Source of the DNA: Pseudomonas serbica
Lineage (GTDB): Bacteria; Pseudomonadota; Gammaproteobacteria; Pseudomonadales; Pseudomonadaceae
Assembly (NCBI RefSeq): GCF_028823535.1
Contig: NZ_JAQIYM010000017.1
Coordinates: forward strand, 1-64,000
Reading direction: 5' to 3'
Length of the DNA stretch: 64,000 nucleotides
Shown here: one piece after another, positions 53,673 to 61,869 of the stretch
Layout of the letters: each line of letters begins with the position of its first letter
How positions within the stretch are numbered: position 1 is the first letter of the stretch
The notes under the pieces: model-generated
What the model was told of the DNA's origin: nothing
Seen by the model: the letters and a program-made list of their open reading frames with translations, nothing else
Database searches by the model: none
Translations under genes and position numbers: made by a program

Positions 53673-54089
53673 CTAACCATGAGGCGTGCTGCCGGCCCCT
53701 TCGCCTGACTCACGCTGCATGATCACTGTGTCGAGCCAGCGGCCGCCCTCGATGCAACGCTCGATCACCCTGCTCAACAGCGCCTGCCCAACGCCCAAAC
53801 CAGACATGTCCTCGCGGACGTAGACAGAGTCCTCGACCGTGAAACGGTAGGCCGGACGCGGTCGATACAACGAAGCGTAGCCATAACCGACCAATTCCCC
53901 GTCGCGCTCAGCCACCAGGAACGGCAGGCCATGGGCACGGACATCGGCGCGCCGTTGACACATCTGTTCGAGGGTCGGTGGCTCCAATTCGAAACTGGCC
54001 GAGCCATGAACCACGTGATGGGCATAGATCGCCAGCACCGCAGGCATGTCGTTTTCATTGGCGTCGCGAAGGATCAGGTGGTGAGCCAT
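53673..54089 (-). CDS. GNAT acetyltransferase with apparent internal deletion
   Basis: A 138-residue member of the phosphinothricin/methionine-sulfoximine acetyltransferase group, which usually has about 170-180 residues. The start is normal (ILRDANENDMPAVLAIYAHHVVHGSASFELEPPT), and the acetyl-CoA loop is present (VYVREDMSGLGVGQALLSRVIERC). The sequence then jumps straight to RWLDTVIMQRESGEG, the family's C-terminal motif. The 35-40 residues in between (usually with VAVIGDSxNxASIxLHxxLGF) are missing in frame. Catalysis is doubtful, and it may be a decaying gene. It is downstream of the P450 on the same strand. Confidence 0.8.
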   Translation of the reverse strand: MAHHLILRDANENDMPAVLAIYAHHVVHGSASFELEPPTLEQMCQRRADVRAHGLPFLVAERDGELVGYGYASLYRPRPAYRFTVEDSVYVREDMSGLGVGQALLSRVIERCIEGGRWLDTVIMQRESGEGAGSTPHG

Positions 54090-54211
54090 GGAGAGTCTTC
54101 ATCAGGAATGGTGGTTCGTTTATTCGTCGATGGCCGTGAGCGTTCAGAGTCGTGGCAGCGACTGGACAAATAGTGACGCCAGGCCAAACCAGGCTTCAAA
54201 AATAACGGCGA

Positions 54212-55372
54212 TCATTGCTGAGCTTCCTGAGCGGGATGGAATTTGGGTATGCGTCCATTAAGGGACGGCAAATAACTCCATCGATAGGATCGAGCAGAGG
54301 GGAAAGATCCGCATTGCAACCACGCCAATATCGCTTCAGAGGCGATCGTCAACGCCAGTTGCTGACCTGGGCATTCATGTCGTCCTGAGCCGAAACTAAA
54401 GGTTCGTCTATTGCTCCGCTTGAGCAACACACTGTCGGGGTCTGGGTTCAGGCAGGGATCTCGGTTGGCTGAAGCGAGTAACACCAGAACGGTATCACCC
54501 GCCTCCAGGACGCTATCGCCAATCGTGCATCGCTTCGCAACGAATCGCCGGGTGTTTTGCACGGGCGAGTCGAAGCGCGCTACCTCGGCCACCAGTGCTG
54601 CGACGAGCATCGGAGTCGGTTCCCCGTCTTCAATCAGGTCAGGATTGCGATGGAGCGCTATGAGGGTGTTACCAATCAAGCCCGCGGTGGCTTCGAAGGT
54701 CTGTGACATCAAGCCGATCAGGTTAGCAATCAACGCTTCCTGATCTGCCCATTCAGCGGCCTTGCTTTCGCTGCGGATGCGAGTCAACAAGCCGCTATCA
54801 GTTTTATCGTCATTCAGCAGCGCGCTGAATATTTGGCTTAGCTGAATAGCACCGGAATGGGCCTTATTGAGCTGCGTTTCATCGCTTAGTGGCGATAGGC
54901 AGCTGACAAAATCCCGTGTCAGCTTCGCGACTTCTCGCATGCGCAAGGATGGCAGGCCTATCAAGGAGGCAATGACGCACGCGGGCAACGTGAACATCAA
55001 CTCGTCCGTAGTTTCAAGCGAGTTTTCAAGTGTCGTGACCACACGTGACACAATGTCGGCGATGCCATCCAACTCAATGGAGGCCAGGGCGGGCTCAATC
55101 GCCATCCTGGGGCACCGGTGTTGCGCCCCTTCGTTCATACGCATCAACCGACCGAAAACAAGTCCGGCGGCGCCCTGTGCAATTGCCGGGGGAATGGGCT
55201 CGTGCAGCGGACGCACCCGACAATCGGGATGCCCCAGAATCGCCTCGACCGCATTGGCCCCACTCGCAATCCATAAGCGCAGATCCGCATCGAAGAACAG
55301 ACCTCCCTGTTGTCTGAGACGTGCATAGTAAACATAAGGGTCGTGATGCGTGGCTGCTTCAAAAGGCGTCAT
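54212..55372 (-). CDS. cytochrome P450
   Basis: A 386-residue bacterial class I-size P450. The heme loop is FSFGSGRHECPG with Cys334 as thiolate ligand, and the K-helix ExxR is EVARF. The I-helix segment SQTFEATAGLIGN departs from the usual AGxxT pattern. The substrate is unknown, and no ferredoxin or reductase gene is adjacent, so partners must be supplied elsewhere. AGGA is 7 nt before the ATG. It is divergent from an ArsR-family regulator 73 bp away, which is the likely controller. Confidence 0.92.
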   Translation of the reverse strand: MTPFEAATHHDPYVYYARLRQQGGLFFDADLRLWIASGANAVEAILGHPDCRVRPLHEPIPPAIAQGAAGLVFGRLMRMNEGAQHRCPRMAIEPALASIELDGIADIVSRVVTTLENSLETTDELMFTLPACVIASLIGLPSLRMREVAKLTRDFVSCLSPLSDETQLNKAHSGAIQLSQIFSALLNDDKTDSGLLTRIRSESKAAEWADQEALIANLIGLMSQTFEATAGLIGNTLIALHRNPDLIEDGEPTPMLVAALVAEVARFDSPVQNTRRFVAKRCTIGDSVLEAGDTVLVLLASANRDPCLNPDPDSVLLKRSNRRTFSFGSGRHECPGQQLALTIASEAILAWLQCGSFPSARSYRWSYLPSLNGRIPKFHPAQEAQQ

Positions 55373-55445
55373 TTTGGCGTCCTGTTCACAAAGAACAGTT
55401 ACTATCGAACATCTATTACGCTGACGATTCGTTCAGGAACGAAAT

Positions 55446-56192
55446 ATGGATTGCCAAGGCAATGAGCTTGCCCTTTCTCGGATTGCCGGCGCCATTGCCG
55501 AACCTGCCAGGACAAAAATGCTTTGTGCGCTGATGGACGGCCACGCGCGAACCAGTACCGAAATGGCCGCCATCGCTGAGGTCAGTACCTCCACCGCGAG
55601 CGCGCATCTGGCAAGACTCAAAGAGGACGGGTTGCTCAAGCTGCACACGCAGGGACGGCATCGCTATTACAGCCTGGCGGATACACAAGTGGCCCAAGCG
55701 CTGGAGGCCCTCATGGTCATTAGTCAGCATGCGAACACCCGGTTTGTTTCAAACACTCCCAACCGATTGCAGTTTGCGCGTACCTGTTATGACCACATGG
55801 CCGGAACCTTGGCGGTTCATTTGCATGACCATTTCATCGAGTCAGATTGGTTGACGGCCTCGGACACTGATGACCGTGCCTATCAGCTGACTGACAGCGG
55901 CGAAGCGGCGATGGCTGCTATCGGTATAGAAGTAACGCAAGTCAAGGCTCAGCGACGTCGTTTCGCTTGCTCGTGTCTGGACTGGAGCATGCGGCGCCCT
56001 CATCTGGGGGGCGCGCTGGGAGCGGCTTTGCTACAGACAGCGCTAAACCGCAAATGGGTTACTCAAGACCTCGATAGCCGGGCCCTTTCATTGACATCCA
56101 AAGGGCGAAAGGAGCTGTCTGGTCGATTTGAAATCACAGTTGAATGTGACACAACCCGCCGACCGCGGTTTACAGATGTCATGACCACTTGA
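55446..56192 (+). CDS. ArsR-family winged-helix regulator
   Basis: A 248-residue protein: residues 1-95 form an ArsR winged helix (AGAIAEPARTKMLCALMDGHARTSTEMAAIAEVSTSTASAHLARLKEDGLL; HRYYSLADTQVA). A C-terminal half of about 150 residues contains two further helix-turn-helix-like segments and a cysteine pair (RRFACSCLDW). The long ArsR type with this C-terminal domain is often found beside oxidoreductase genes. It is divergent from the P450 gene and probably represses it. Confidence 0.85.
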   Translation: MDCQGNELALSRIAGAIAEPARTKMLCALMDGHARTSTEMAAIAEVSTSTASAHLARLKEDGLLKLHTQGRHRYYSLADTQVAQALEALMVISQHANTRFVSNTPNRLQFARTCYDHMAGTLAVHLHDHFIESDWLTASDTDDRAYQLTDSGEAAMAAIGIEVTQVKAQRRRFACSCLDWSMRRPHLGGALGAALLQTALNRKWVTQDLDSRALSLTSKGRKELSGRFEITVECDTTRRPRFTDVMTT

Positions 56193-56396
56193 ATGTCTGC
56201 CCTGCGTCGCCTACAGCTCTTCGCGAGGTCTGCGCCAGAACTGAAAATCAGCGTAAAACGCTCTAGCCCGGGTCGATCAGCGCCCGCAAGACATGTATGA
56301 TAATGATACACGTTATTGTTAACCGTAATATCCCACTGCCGCCAAGTCCATTACAACCGGGCTATTGCAACGGTGAATTTATATAAAGGGGTCTTG

Positions 56397-57233
56397 ATGA
56401 CCTATATGTCCCCCAAGCTCAATGCCAACTCGCCCGACGTGTTTCACCTGGAGACTAGCGACACCAGTGGCTACGCCGTGGATTGGCACGCCCACGACTG
56501 TCATATGCTGCTGTTACCGCGCCAGGGTGGGCTGTTTCTCTCGACCGAAAGCAGCCAGACCTCTCACATATCGCGCCAATCGTTTTCCTTTGTGCCGGCA
56601 GACTTTGCCCACGCCACTGAGGCGGCTCCGGGGCGGGAGAAACATATGACCTTGTATGTCGACCCGTCCTACGTCAAACACCAGGGACAGATGTTCGGTT
56701 GCCGAAGTTTCGCCAAACAGGTCAATCGATCAGGGATCTGGCAAGCGACCGAGGTGCTGGAAGGTATCTTGCGCCTGCATGACCAACTTCAAAGCTGTGC
56801 GACGGCGCAGGCCTTTGAGCGCCAATTGCCCCACCTCAATCATCTGCTCTTCGAGGAGTGCACGCGGGTTATCGCTTGTCAGCAAACCCTACCGCCGCCG
56901 AGTGAACGACAGCAGCAAGCCACCCTGGTGCACGACATACAGCGATACGTTCGGGAGAATCTGGACTCAGACTTGACGATTGAGTCGATTGGACATGAAT
57001 TTCACCTGTCTCGGCGTCACCTTACGCGTATTTTCAAAGCTGTTACCGACGAAACCCTGCTGGATTTCACCAATCGCACGAGAGTTGAAACTGCCGCCCG
57101 GCTTGTTTCATGCACATCACTATCGATCCTCGAAGTCAGCCTGGCGGTGGGACTGGATTCCCCCTCTTACCTTGCTCGACTGTTCAAGCGCTACCTGAAT
57201 CTAACGCCAAGCGAGCTACGCAAACCCCGCTGA
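56397..57233 (+). CDS. AraC-family regulator
   Basis: A 278-residue regulator. The N-terminal cupin-like domain (residues 1-90: YAVDWHAHDCHMLLLPRQGGLFL...SFVPADFAHAT) precedes the AraC DNA-binding domain with both helix-turn-helix units (LTIESIGHEFHLSRRHLTRIFKAV; SILEVSLAVGLDSPSYLARLFKRYLNLTPSELR). AAGGGG precedes the ATG. Ligand unknown. The nearby genes suggest a link to the P450 region, but no target site is evident. Confidence 0.9.
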   Translation: MTYMSPKLNANSPDVFHLETSDTSGYAVDWHAHDCHMLLLPRQGGLFLSTESSQTSHISRQSFSFVPADFAHATEAAPGREKHMTLYVDPSYVKHQGQMFGCRSFAKQVNRSGIWQATEVLEGILRLHDQLQSCATAQAFERQLPHLNHLLFEECTRVIACQQTLPPPSERQQQATLVHDIQRYVRENLDSDLTIESIGHEFHLSRRHLTRIFKAVTDETLLDFTNRTRVETAARLVSCTSLSILEVSLAVGLDSPSYLARLFKRYLNLTPSELRKPR

Positions 57234-57332
57234 CGATCTGGCCCAAACGGGCGCACGCAAGGCCCGATCGAGCGCTTTCGACCCATTGATGATGGCCACA
57301 ATAGACCTCTTCTCCCCCCTCTAGAGGTCACA

Positions 57333-57860
57333 ATGAGCGACGTGGACGCTGTACAAGTCTTCAAGTCCAGCCGGGGCGGTGGCAGCCTGACCCCCGTCGT
57401 TATCGCCGCTCCCGGGTCTGGCGCTGAGCAGATCATGACGGTCGCAGACCCCTTTGCGCGACTGGCGTCCAGTCGCGAGCGGGACAGGCTAAGTTACTGG
57501 CAGGAGCGCAAGGCGAAGGAAGTCATGATGGAGCACCTTGATTGTGGCATTCGGATTTCCGTCGTAGCCAAAGAGTGTGCCTTGTCACGAAGCCATTTCT
57601 CCCGCGCTTTCAAGAAAGCTACGGGCCACGCTCCACGTGATTGGTTCAAGCTTGCAAGATTGACCCGAGCCAGAGAACTCCTTGAGCAAACCGACTTTTC
57701 CATTTCTCAAGTGGGTTTGGCGTGCGGGTTTGCTGATCAACCGCATTTCACCAAAATATTCTCCAGTAATTTTGGTATGCCCCCTGGAAAGTGGCGTGCA
57801 AAGGATAGACGTACGGCTTGCCCGGTCGATGGGCCGTCATTTTCTCGGAATTTTTTGTAA
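57333..57860 (+). CDS. short AraC-family regulator
   Basis: A 175-residue protein with a roughly 65-residue unmatched N-terminus and a complete AraC DNA-binding domain (IRISVVAKECALSRSHFSRAFKKATGHAPRDWFKLARLTRARELLEQTDFSISQVGLACGFADQPHFTKIFSSNFGMPPGKWR). It resembles short AraC proteins of rhizobia and pseudomonads lacking a sensory domain. AGGTC is a weak ribosome site. It follows the other AraC gene by about 100 bp on the same strand. Confidence 0.88.
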   Translation: MSDVDAVQVFKSSRGGGSLTPVVIAAPGSGAEQIMTVADPFARLASSRERDRLSYWQERKAKEVMMEHLDCGIRISVVAKECALSRSHFSRAFKKATGHAPRDWFKLARLTRARELLEQTDFSISQVGLACGFADQPHFTKIFSSNFGMPPGKWRAKDRRTACPVDGPSFSRNFL

Positions 57861-58119
57861 CGTCCCACCTCATAAGAATAAGAGGTGAATGGGCGAGAAA
57901 AATCTGGGCGACCTCACGATGAAGATTCGGGCCACTGTTATCTGCGAGAAAGTGGTTTTGTTTGTCATTTGCCAGGACCAATGATCGATTTTTTAAATAG
58001 AAATTCGTTGATATCACCGGCCGATCGTACGGTCTGAATTGTACAGAACCGAACCGACACCCATTTCAGGATTTGGGCGATCAGGAAAATGACAGGGATG
58101 ATTTGAAGGCAGAACCGTC

Positions 58120-58425
58120 ATGTCGAACCATTCAGCCGACCAAATTAAAGCGTGCCGCCGCCTTGCGATGGAGCGAAACCAAAAACTTTTCGAGGAGGCA
58201 AACGCCATCAATCGGTCGGCACTCGACCTCCTGGAACATAGTGACTTCGACAGTGAAATGTTTCTGGTTTATCTGCAGCTAAAAAAAAGGGCAAAAAAAC
58301 GTTTTAGAGAAGCGCTGGAACATGCCGTTTTACTGAATGAGCATTTTCCCTCACCGCAGCTACAAAATAACCACAGATGGGAACACTCGGAAGTAAGAGC
58401 GCAAGAGCTCATGAATGAGCCTTAG
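58120..58425 (+). CDS. small hypothetical helical protein
   Basis: A 101-residue protein, almost entirely helical (KACRRLAMERNQKLFEEANAINRSALDLLEHSDFDSEMFLVYLQLKKRAKKRFREALEHAVLL). AAGG lies about 10 nt before the ATG. It has lower GC than most neighbours. No family recognised. Confidence 0.65.
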   Translation: MSNHSADQIKACRRLAMERNQKLFEEANAINRSALDLLEHSDFDSEMFLVYLQLKKRAKKRFREALEHAVLLNEHFPSPQLQNNHRWEHSEVRAQELMNEP

Positions 58426-58557
58426 TTAACCCATGGAGTATTGCGACTTGATTCGAGGCTCGGAAATGCTCTGCCCTCGCCGGCAGCAAATGGCGTAGCT
58501 AGACAGTCTTTCCTGGATCAAGGAGCAAGGTGGGCATCACCCTGGTGCAGACGCCGG

Positions 58558-58707
58558 TTACTTACTCTCTTCAGTTTTGCCCTCTTGCATTTGCACAGAT
58601 GACTTGCTGCCGTCGGTATTGTCTTTGGTGGTGTTCTTTGAGCTGTCAAAACACCCATGCAGCATAAACACACTGCAGAGACTCAGGCACACGCAGAGCT
58701 TTTTCAT
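58558..58707 (-). CDS. small lipoprotein (49 residues)
   Basis: Read directly from the minus strand: MKKLCVCLSLCSVFMLHGCF followed by a Ser/Thr/Lys-rich tail ending GKTEESK. The lipobox LHGC gives a mature lipoprotein of about 31 residues. GGAG lies 6 nt before the ATG. It resembles entericidin-like toxin/antitoxin lipoproteins in size only; no family assigned. It is 74 bp downstream of the ZIP transporter on the same strand. Confidence 0.75.
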   Translation of the reverse strand: MKKLCVCLSLCSVFMLHGCFDSSKNTTKDNTDGSKSSVQMQEGKTEESK

Positions 58708-58781
58708 GATGGTCTCCTAGACGGATTGAGAGGTGCCGTCGGTTCGAGCTTGAATTTGATCCAGCCAGTCAGAATCCAGCG

Positions 58782-59711
58782 CTACCCTAACGCGGTATCG
58801 AGGAACATCATGACGCCGAAGCCCAACATCAGACCCAGGGTGGCGGGGGTTTCATGACCGTTGCGATGCGTCTCTGGTATGACTTCATGGGAGACCACAA
58901 AGATCATGGCCCCGGCGGCCAGGCCAAGTGCGATGGGGTAGCCCAACGCGAAGCCACTGGAAATACCCAGGCCGACAAGGGCGCCAAAGGGCTCCATCAG
59001 GCCAGACCCGACTGCAATGAGTGCCGCGCGCAGTGCCGAGATCCCGGTCACCCGTAAAGCCATGGCGACCGCCAAACCCTCGGGTAAGTCCTGGATCGCG
59101 ATCGCGGTCGTCAGCGGTATGCCGACCTGCATGTCTGCGGTGGCAAAGCTGACACCTATCGCCATGCCTTCCGGCAGGTTATGCAGGGTGATCGCCAGGA
59201 CGAAAAGCCAGACTCGATTGATGCGCTTGGCTTCAGGCCCGCGCCGGCCGCTTTTTTCATGTTCGTGAGGAACAAATCGATCGAGGCCGATCATCAATGC
59301 AACACCCAGCGCCAATCCCAGCACCACGATACTCGCCGCGAGCAAACGGTTACCGCTGAGCTCCTGGGCCGCTTCGATCCCCGGCAGGATGAGCGAAAAA
59401 GAACTGGCAGCCAGCATCATTCCTGCAGCGAAGCCAAGCATGATGTCCTGGGTACGCGCCGCAATATCGCGCAGTGCAATCGCGACGACAGCCCCCATTG
59501 CTGTCGCGGCAAAGCCGGACAGGCCACCAAGAAAAGCGAAACGCAGATTGTCCTTGTTGGCTCCGACGAAAGCGCCGTAACCGCTGACCATCAGCACCAA
59601 CATCACGCACATTAGAACCAGCCAAAACACCCTGCCGCCCCATCCATAACGGGTCACATGACCAAACAAGGCGCGTAGGGGGGCTGCTGATGAAGAAGGC
59701 GGTTCCGACAT
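58782..59711 (-). CDS. ZIP-family metal transporter (ZupT-like)
   Basis: A 309-residue inner-membrane protein with about eight helices. Helices IV and V carry the metal motifs LHNLPEGMAIGVSF and IQDLPEGLAVAMAL, and a His/Glu-bearing loop (VPHEHEKSGRRGPEAK) sits between helices III and IV, as in ZIP proteins that import zinc, iron or other divalent ions. A roughly 50-residue N-terminal extension with an extra helix is present. AAGGGA precedes the ATG. A 49-residue gene starts 160 bp upstream in the same direction. Confidence 0.9.
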   Translation of the reverse strand: MSEPPSSSAAPLRALFGHVTRYGWGGRVFWLVLMCVMLVLMVSGYGAFVGANKDNLRFAFLGGLSGFAATAMGAVVAIALRDIAARTQDIMLGFAAGMMLAASSFSLILPGIEAAQELSGNRLLAASIVVLGLALGVALMIGLDRFVPHEHEKSGRRGPEAKRINRVWLFVLAITLHNLPEGMAIGVSFATADMQVGIPLTTAIAIQDLPEGLAVAMALRVTGISALRAALIAVGSGLMEPFGALVGLGISSGFALGYPIALGLAAGAMIFVVSHEVIPETHRNGHETPATLGLMLGFGVMMFLDTALG

Positions 59712-59722
59712 GGAAAGGTCCC

Positions 59723-59872
59723 TTATTTTCGTGTTGAGCGTTTAGCGGAAGATCCCGGCAACGACGACATCAAGGCTCTGGAAACCCGTTGCGCCTCCCG
59801 CTCAAAGGAGAGGGTTGAGACTTGGAACATGTCCGATAGATCATATCCCTGCGTACGCTGCTTGCTGACCAT
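59723..59872 (-). CDS. small hypothetical protein upstream of the ZIP gene
   Basis: A 49-residue basic protein (MVSKQRTQGYDLSDMFQVST then LSFEREAQRVSRALMSSLPG) beginning at 59872 with GGAGG 8 nt upstream. The same frame extends upstream through an intrinsic terminator hairpin to an ATG at 59932 without a ribosome site. Its stop is 11 bp before the ZIP start, so the two are probably co-translated. Function unknown. Confidence 0.6.
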   Translation of the reverse strand: MVSKQRTQGYDLSDMFQVSTLSFEREAQRVSRALMSSLPGSSAKRSTRK

Positions 59873-59890
59873 GCTGCTCACCTCCAGATT

Positions 59891-59926
59891 AAAAAAGACA
59901 CCGCACGCGGTGCGCGCGTGCGGTGT
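59891..59926 (-). terminator. terminator/attenuator-like hairpin before the small ORF and ZIP gene
   Basis: Perfect 12-bp stem (ACACCGCACGCG, 5-nt loop, CGCGTGCGGTGT) followed on the minus strand by C and six Ts. It ends only 19 bp before the start codon at 59872 and leaves the GGAGG downstream of it. It is either the terminator of the gene at 60045-60272 or an attenuator in the leader of the ZIP operon. Confidence 0.85.
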
Positions 59927-60044
59927 TTTCATCAAAATTACAGTTCGCTCACTCAGAACTCGGATGCCCACCTGCATTCATATGAAGCGAGCGCAATGAG
60001 GTTAATTTCAAAAATTTTTGTCGCGTACGACAAACGGGCTGCGA

Positions 60045-60272
60045 TTAACCTTTGCTGTGTTCCGGCGAGCTAGGACCCTCCTTGATACCGCGTGGCCCGG
60101 CAACTCCCCACACGATCAGTCCTACCACCGGAAAGAGAATGAGGCCGATCGCCCAAGCCGCTTTTACACCGACCGTTTTGTCGCTGCGAAACACGCTAAC
60201 GATAGCCCACAGGTCAACGAGCAGAATGATCACCGCGACAGCAATCGAAAAATAACTGGTTGCTTGCGACAT
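60045..60272 (-). CDS. small membrane protein, PLD-nuclease N-terminal-like
   Basis: A 75-residue protein with two transmembrane helices (YFSIAVAVIILLVDLWAIVSVF and AAWAIGLILFPVVGLIVWGVAGPRG). The LWAIVSVFRSD and GLIVWxxxGPR pattern is that of the PLDc_N domain, found as short stand-alone membrane proteins. Start at 60272 with GGAGG 7 nt upstream. Function unknown. Divergent from hsp20. Confidence 0.8.
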   Translation of the reverse strand: MSQATSYFSIAVAVIILLVDLWAIVSVFRSDKTVGVKAAWAIGLILFPVVGLIVWGVAGPRGIKEGPSSPEHSKG

Positions 60273-60418
60273 GATTCGATCCTCCAGAGGCTGGTAATCC
60301 TTAGGCGCCAGACGGTCAATGGTGTTCAAAAGAAATTGGTTGGTAAGGCCACGCACACCATATGAATGACCTCTTGGACGCGCCCAGCGTTTGAGAACAA
60401 AAAATTATTTTTACCCTT

Positions 60419-60447
60419 CTTGAATCGTTTTTCTGACGTCGCTATAT
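60419..60447 (+). promoter_or_regulatory. candidate sigma-32 promoter of hsp20
   Basis: CTTGAA (60419-60424), a 15-bp spacer and CGCTATAT (60440-60447) resemble a heat-shock promoter (CTTGAA-N13-17-CCCCATNT), about 70 bp before the hsp20 start. The -10 match is partial; a sigma-70 -10 (TATATAT) overlaps. Confidence 0.5.
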
Positions 60448-60515
60448 ATTTTGTACGCGATGCCGAAACCGGGTCGCGTCATAAATCACTTGGAGAAAAC
60501 TCAGGAGATTTAGCT

Positions 60516-60971
60516 ATGGCTACTACCTTTTCGTTAGCCCCACTGTTCCGTCAGTCGGTAGGCTTTGATCGTTTCAACGACCTTTTTGAATCCGCGCTTC
60601 GCAGCGAGGCGGCCTCGACGACCTATCCACCTCATAACGTCGAAAAGCATGGCGATGATCACTATCGAATCGTCATAGCGGCGGCGGGTTTGACTGAGGA
60701 GGATCTGGACATTCAAGTCGAGAAGGAGGTGTTGACCATCGCCGGCGGCAAGCGAGAAAGCGATAAGGAGGCGATTTACCTGCATCAGGGTATCGCGCAA
60801 CGGGCATTTCGATTGTCTTTCCGTTTAGCGGATCACATCGAGGTTCAAAATGCATCGCTGGCCAATGGGCTGTTGAGCATTGATCTGCTGCGGGTTGTTC
60901 CAGAGGAAGCCAAACCCAAGCGCATCAATATCGATGGCTCGGGGAAGTCTGATCTGAAACAACTCAACTAA
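60516..60971 (+). CDS. Hsp20/IbpA-type small heat-shock protein
   Basis: A 151-residue alpha-crystallin chaperone: a short N-terminal arm (TTFSLAPLFRQSVGFDRFNDLFESAL), the crystallin core (YPPHNVEKHGDDHYRIVIAAAGLTEEDLDIQVEKEVLTIAG), and the closing strands (LANGLLSIDLLRVVPEEAKPKRINID). It resembles IbpA. GGAG precedes the ATG at 60516. A candidate sigma-32 promoter lies upstream and a strong terminator follows, so it is a single-gene unit inside the accessory block. Confidence 0.94.
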   Translation: MATTFSLAPLFRQSVGFDRFNDLFESALRSEAASTTYPPHNVEKHGDDHYRIVIAAAGLTEEDLDIQVEKEVLTIAGGKRESDKEAIYLHQGIAQRAFRLSFRLADHIEVQNASLANGLLSIDLLRVVPEEAKPKRINIDGSGKSDLKQLN

Positions 60972-60982
60972 CAGCCCAAACG

Positions 60983-61007
60983 AGGCGCTCTTCGGAGCGC
61001 CTTTTTT
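60983..61007 (+). terminator. intrinsic terminator of hsp20
   Basis: AGGCGCTC-TTCG-GAGCGCCT followed by Ts, 12 bp after the stop. Confidence 0.95.
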
Positions 61008-61154
61008 GTACGACCAAGCCGTCTTTTTCCAGTGCGCAATAGCTGTGCCCAACTGAACGAATCAGCTACCCCGCCGAATCACCGAAATCTCTTCGCGGAC
61101 AGGGAGTTTACGACCGTGCAAATAGGGATGTTCGGCATCGTCATTCATCAGGCT

Positions 61155-61652
61155 TTACTCTCCTTCGGTGAGCGCGCGACGATGAAAATCAGGAAGCCGT
61201 TTCAAAGCGTATTCGGTAGCTGCTGTTTGCACTTGGCAGCGGGTGCCGGAGAACTGATGCTCGTGGCTGAAAAGACGACATTGCTCCTGCGACTGAAACG
61301 CCCAGGCGAAGCAAATGGTGCCGGCGGGAATGCCATCGACATCTTCCGGGCCAAGAATCCCGGTCGTGGCCACCGCGACATTGGCGGTACTGTCACGCAG
61401 GGCGCCCATTGCCATTTCCCTGGCAACCTCCACACTCGTCAGGTTGAAGGTTTCAATAGTGCGCGGGCTGACATGCAAAACGCGTTGTTTGGCCTGCGGC
61501 GAATACACCACGTAACCGCACTCAATGAACTCGCCGCTACCTTCGACCTCAGACAGCAGCGTAACGATCTTGCCGGCGGTACAGGATTCGGCCGTCGTTA
61601 GCACCAGGGAGTTATCACGCAGGTAGTCAACGGTATCGTCAGCGATGGACAT
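61155..61652 (-). CDS. CinA C-terminal-domain amidohydrolase (PncC-like)
   Basis: A 165-residue protein of the CinA/YgaD type that deamidates nicotinamide mononucleotide (PncC activity). Signatures are VLTTAESCTAGKIVTLLSEVEGSGEFIECGYVVYS with the catalytic Ser/Lys region, AREMAMGAL, and VAVATTGILGPEDVDGIPAGTICFAW. It shares strand and compact spacing with umuDC upstream, so it may be SOS-induced here (inference). GAGG precedes the ATG. Confidence 0.9.
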   Translation of the reverse strand: MSIADDTVDYLRDNSLVLTTAESCTAGKIVTLLSEVEGSGEFIECGYVVYSPQAKQRVLHVSPRTIETFNLTSVEVAREMAMGALRDSTANVAVATTGILGPEDVDGIPAGTICFAWAFQSQEQCRLFSHEHQFSGTRCQVQTAATEYALKRLPDFHRRALTEGE

Positions 61653-61869
61653 GACCGGTCCTCACGAAGTTATTGATCGGTTGACAGGTGATGGCGCTGA
61701 ACATTCCGTCGACCTTGGTTTCCAACGAATCGGTGATCGCGTCGCTGCATATATTGAACGGCAGCAAGGGCCCAAATTGATTCGACTGGATGTCAAACTT
61801 TAATACGTCACACCACTCGATGGGGCGGTGCCTTAAGTGCACGCCGGCCATTGCCTGCCTGATCAAACG
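61639..61869 (-). CDS. possible small gene between umuC and cinA-like gene
   Basis: A 76-residue open frame (MRLIRQAMAGVHLRHRPIEW, then CDVLKFDIQSNQFGPLLP...) that exactly fills the umuC-cinA gap: its ATG overlaps the umuC stop by 7 bp, and its stop overlaps the start of the cinA-like gene. That spacing favours a coupled gene, but the ribosome site is poor and no family is recognised. It could be a chance frame. Confidence 0.4.
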   Translation of the reverse strand, partial: RLIRQAMAGVHLRHRPIEWCDVLKFDIQSNQFGPLLPFNICSDAITDSLETKVDGMFSAITCQPINNFVRTGHVHR

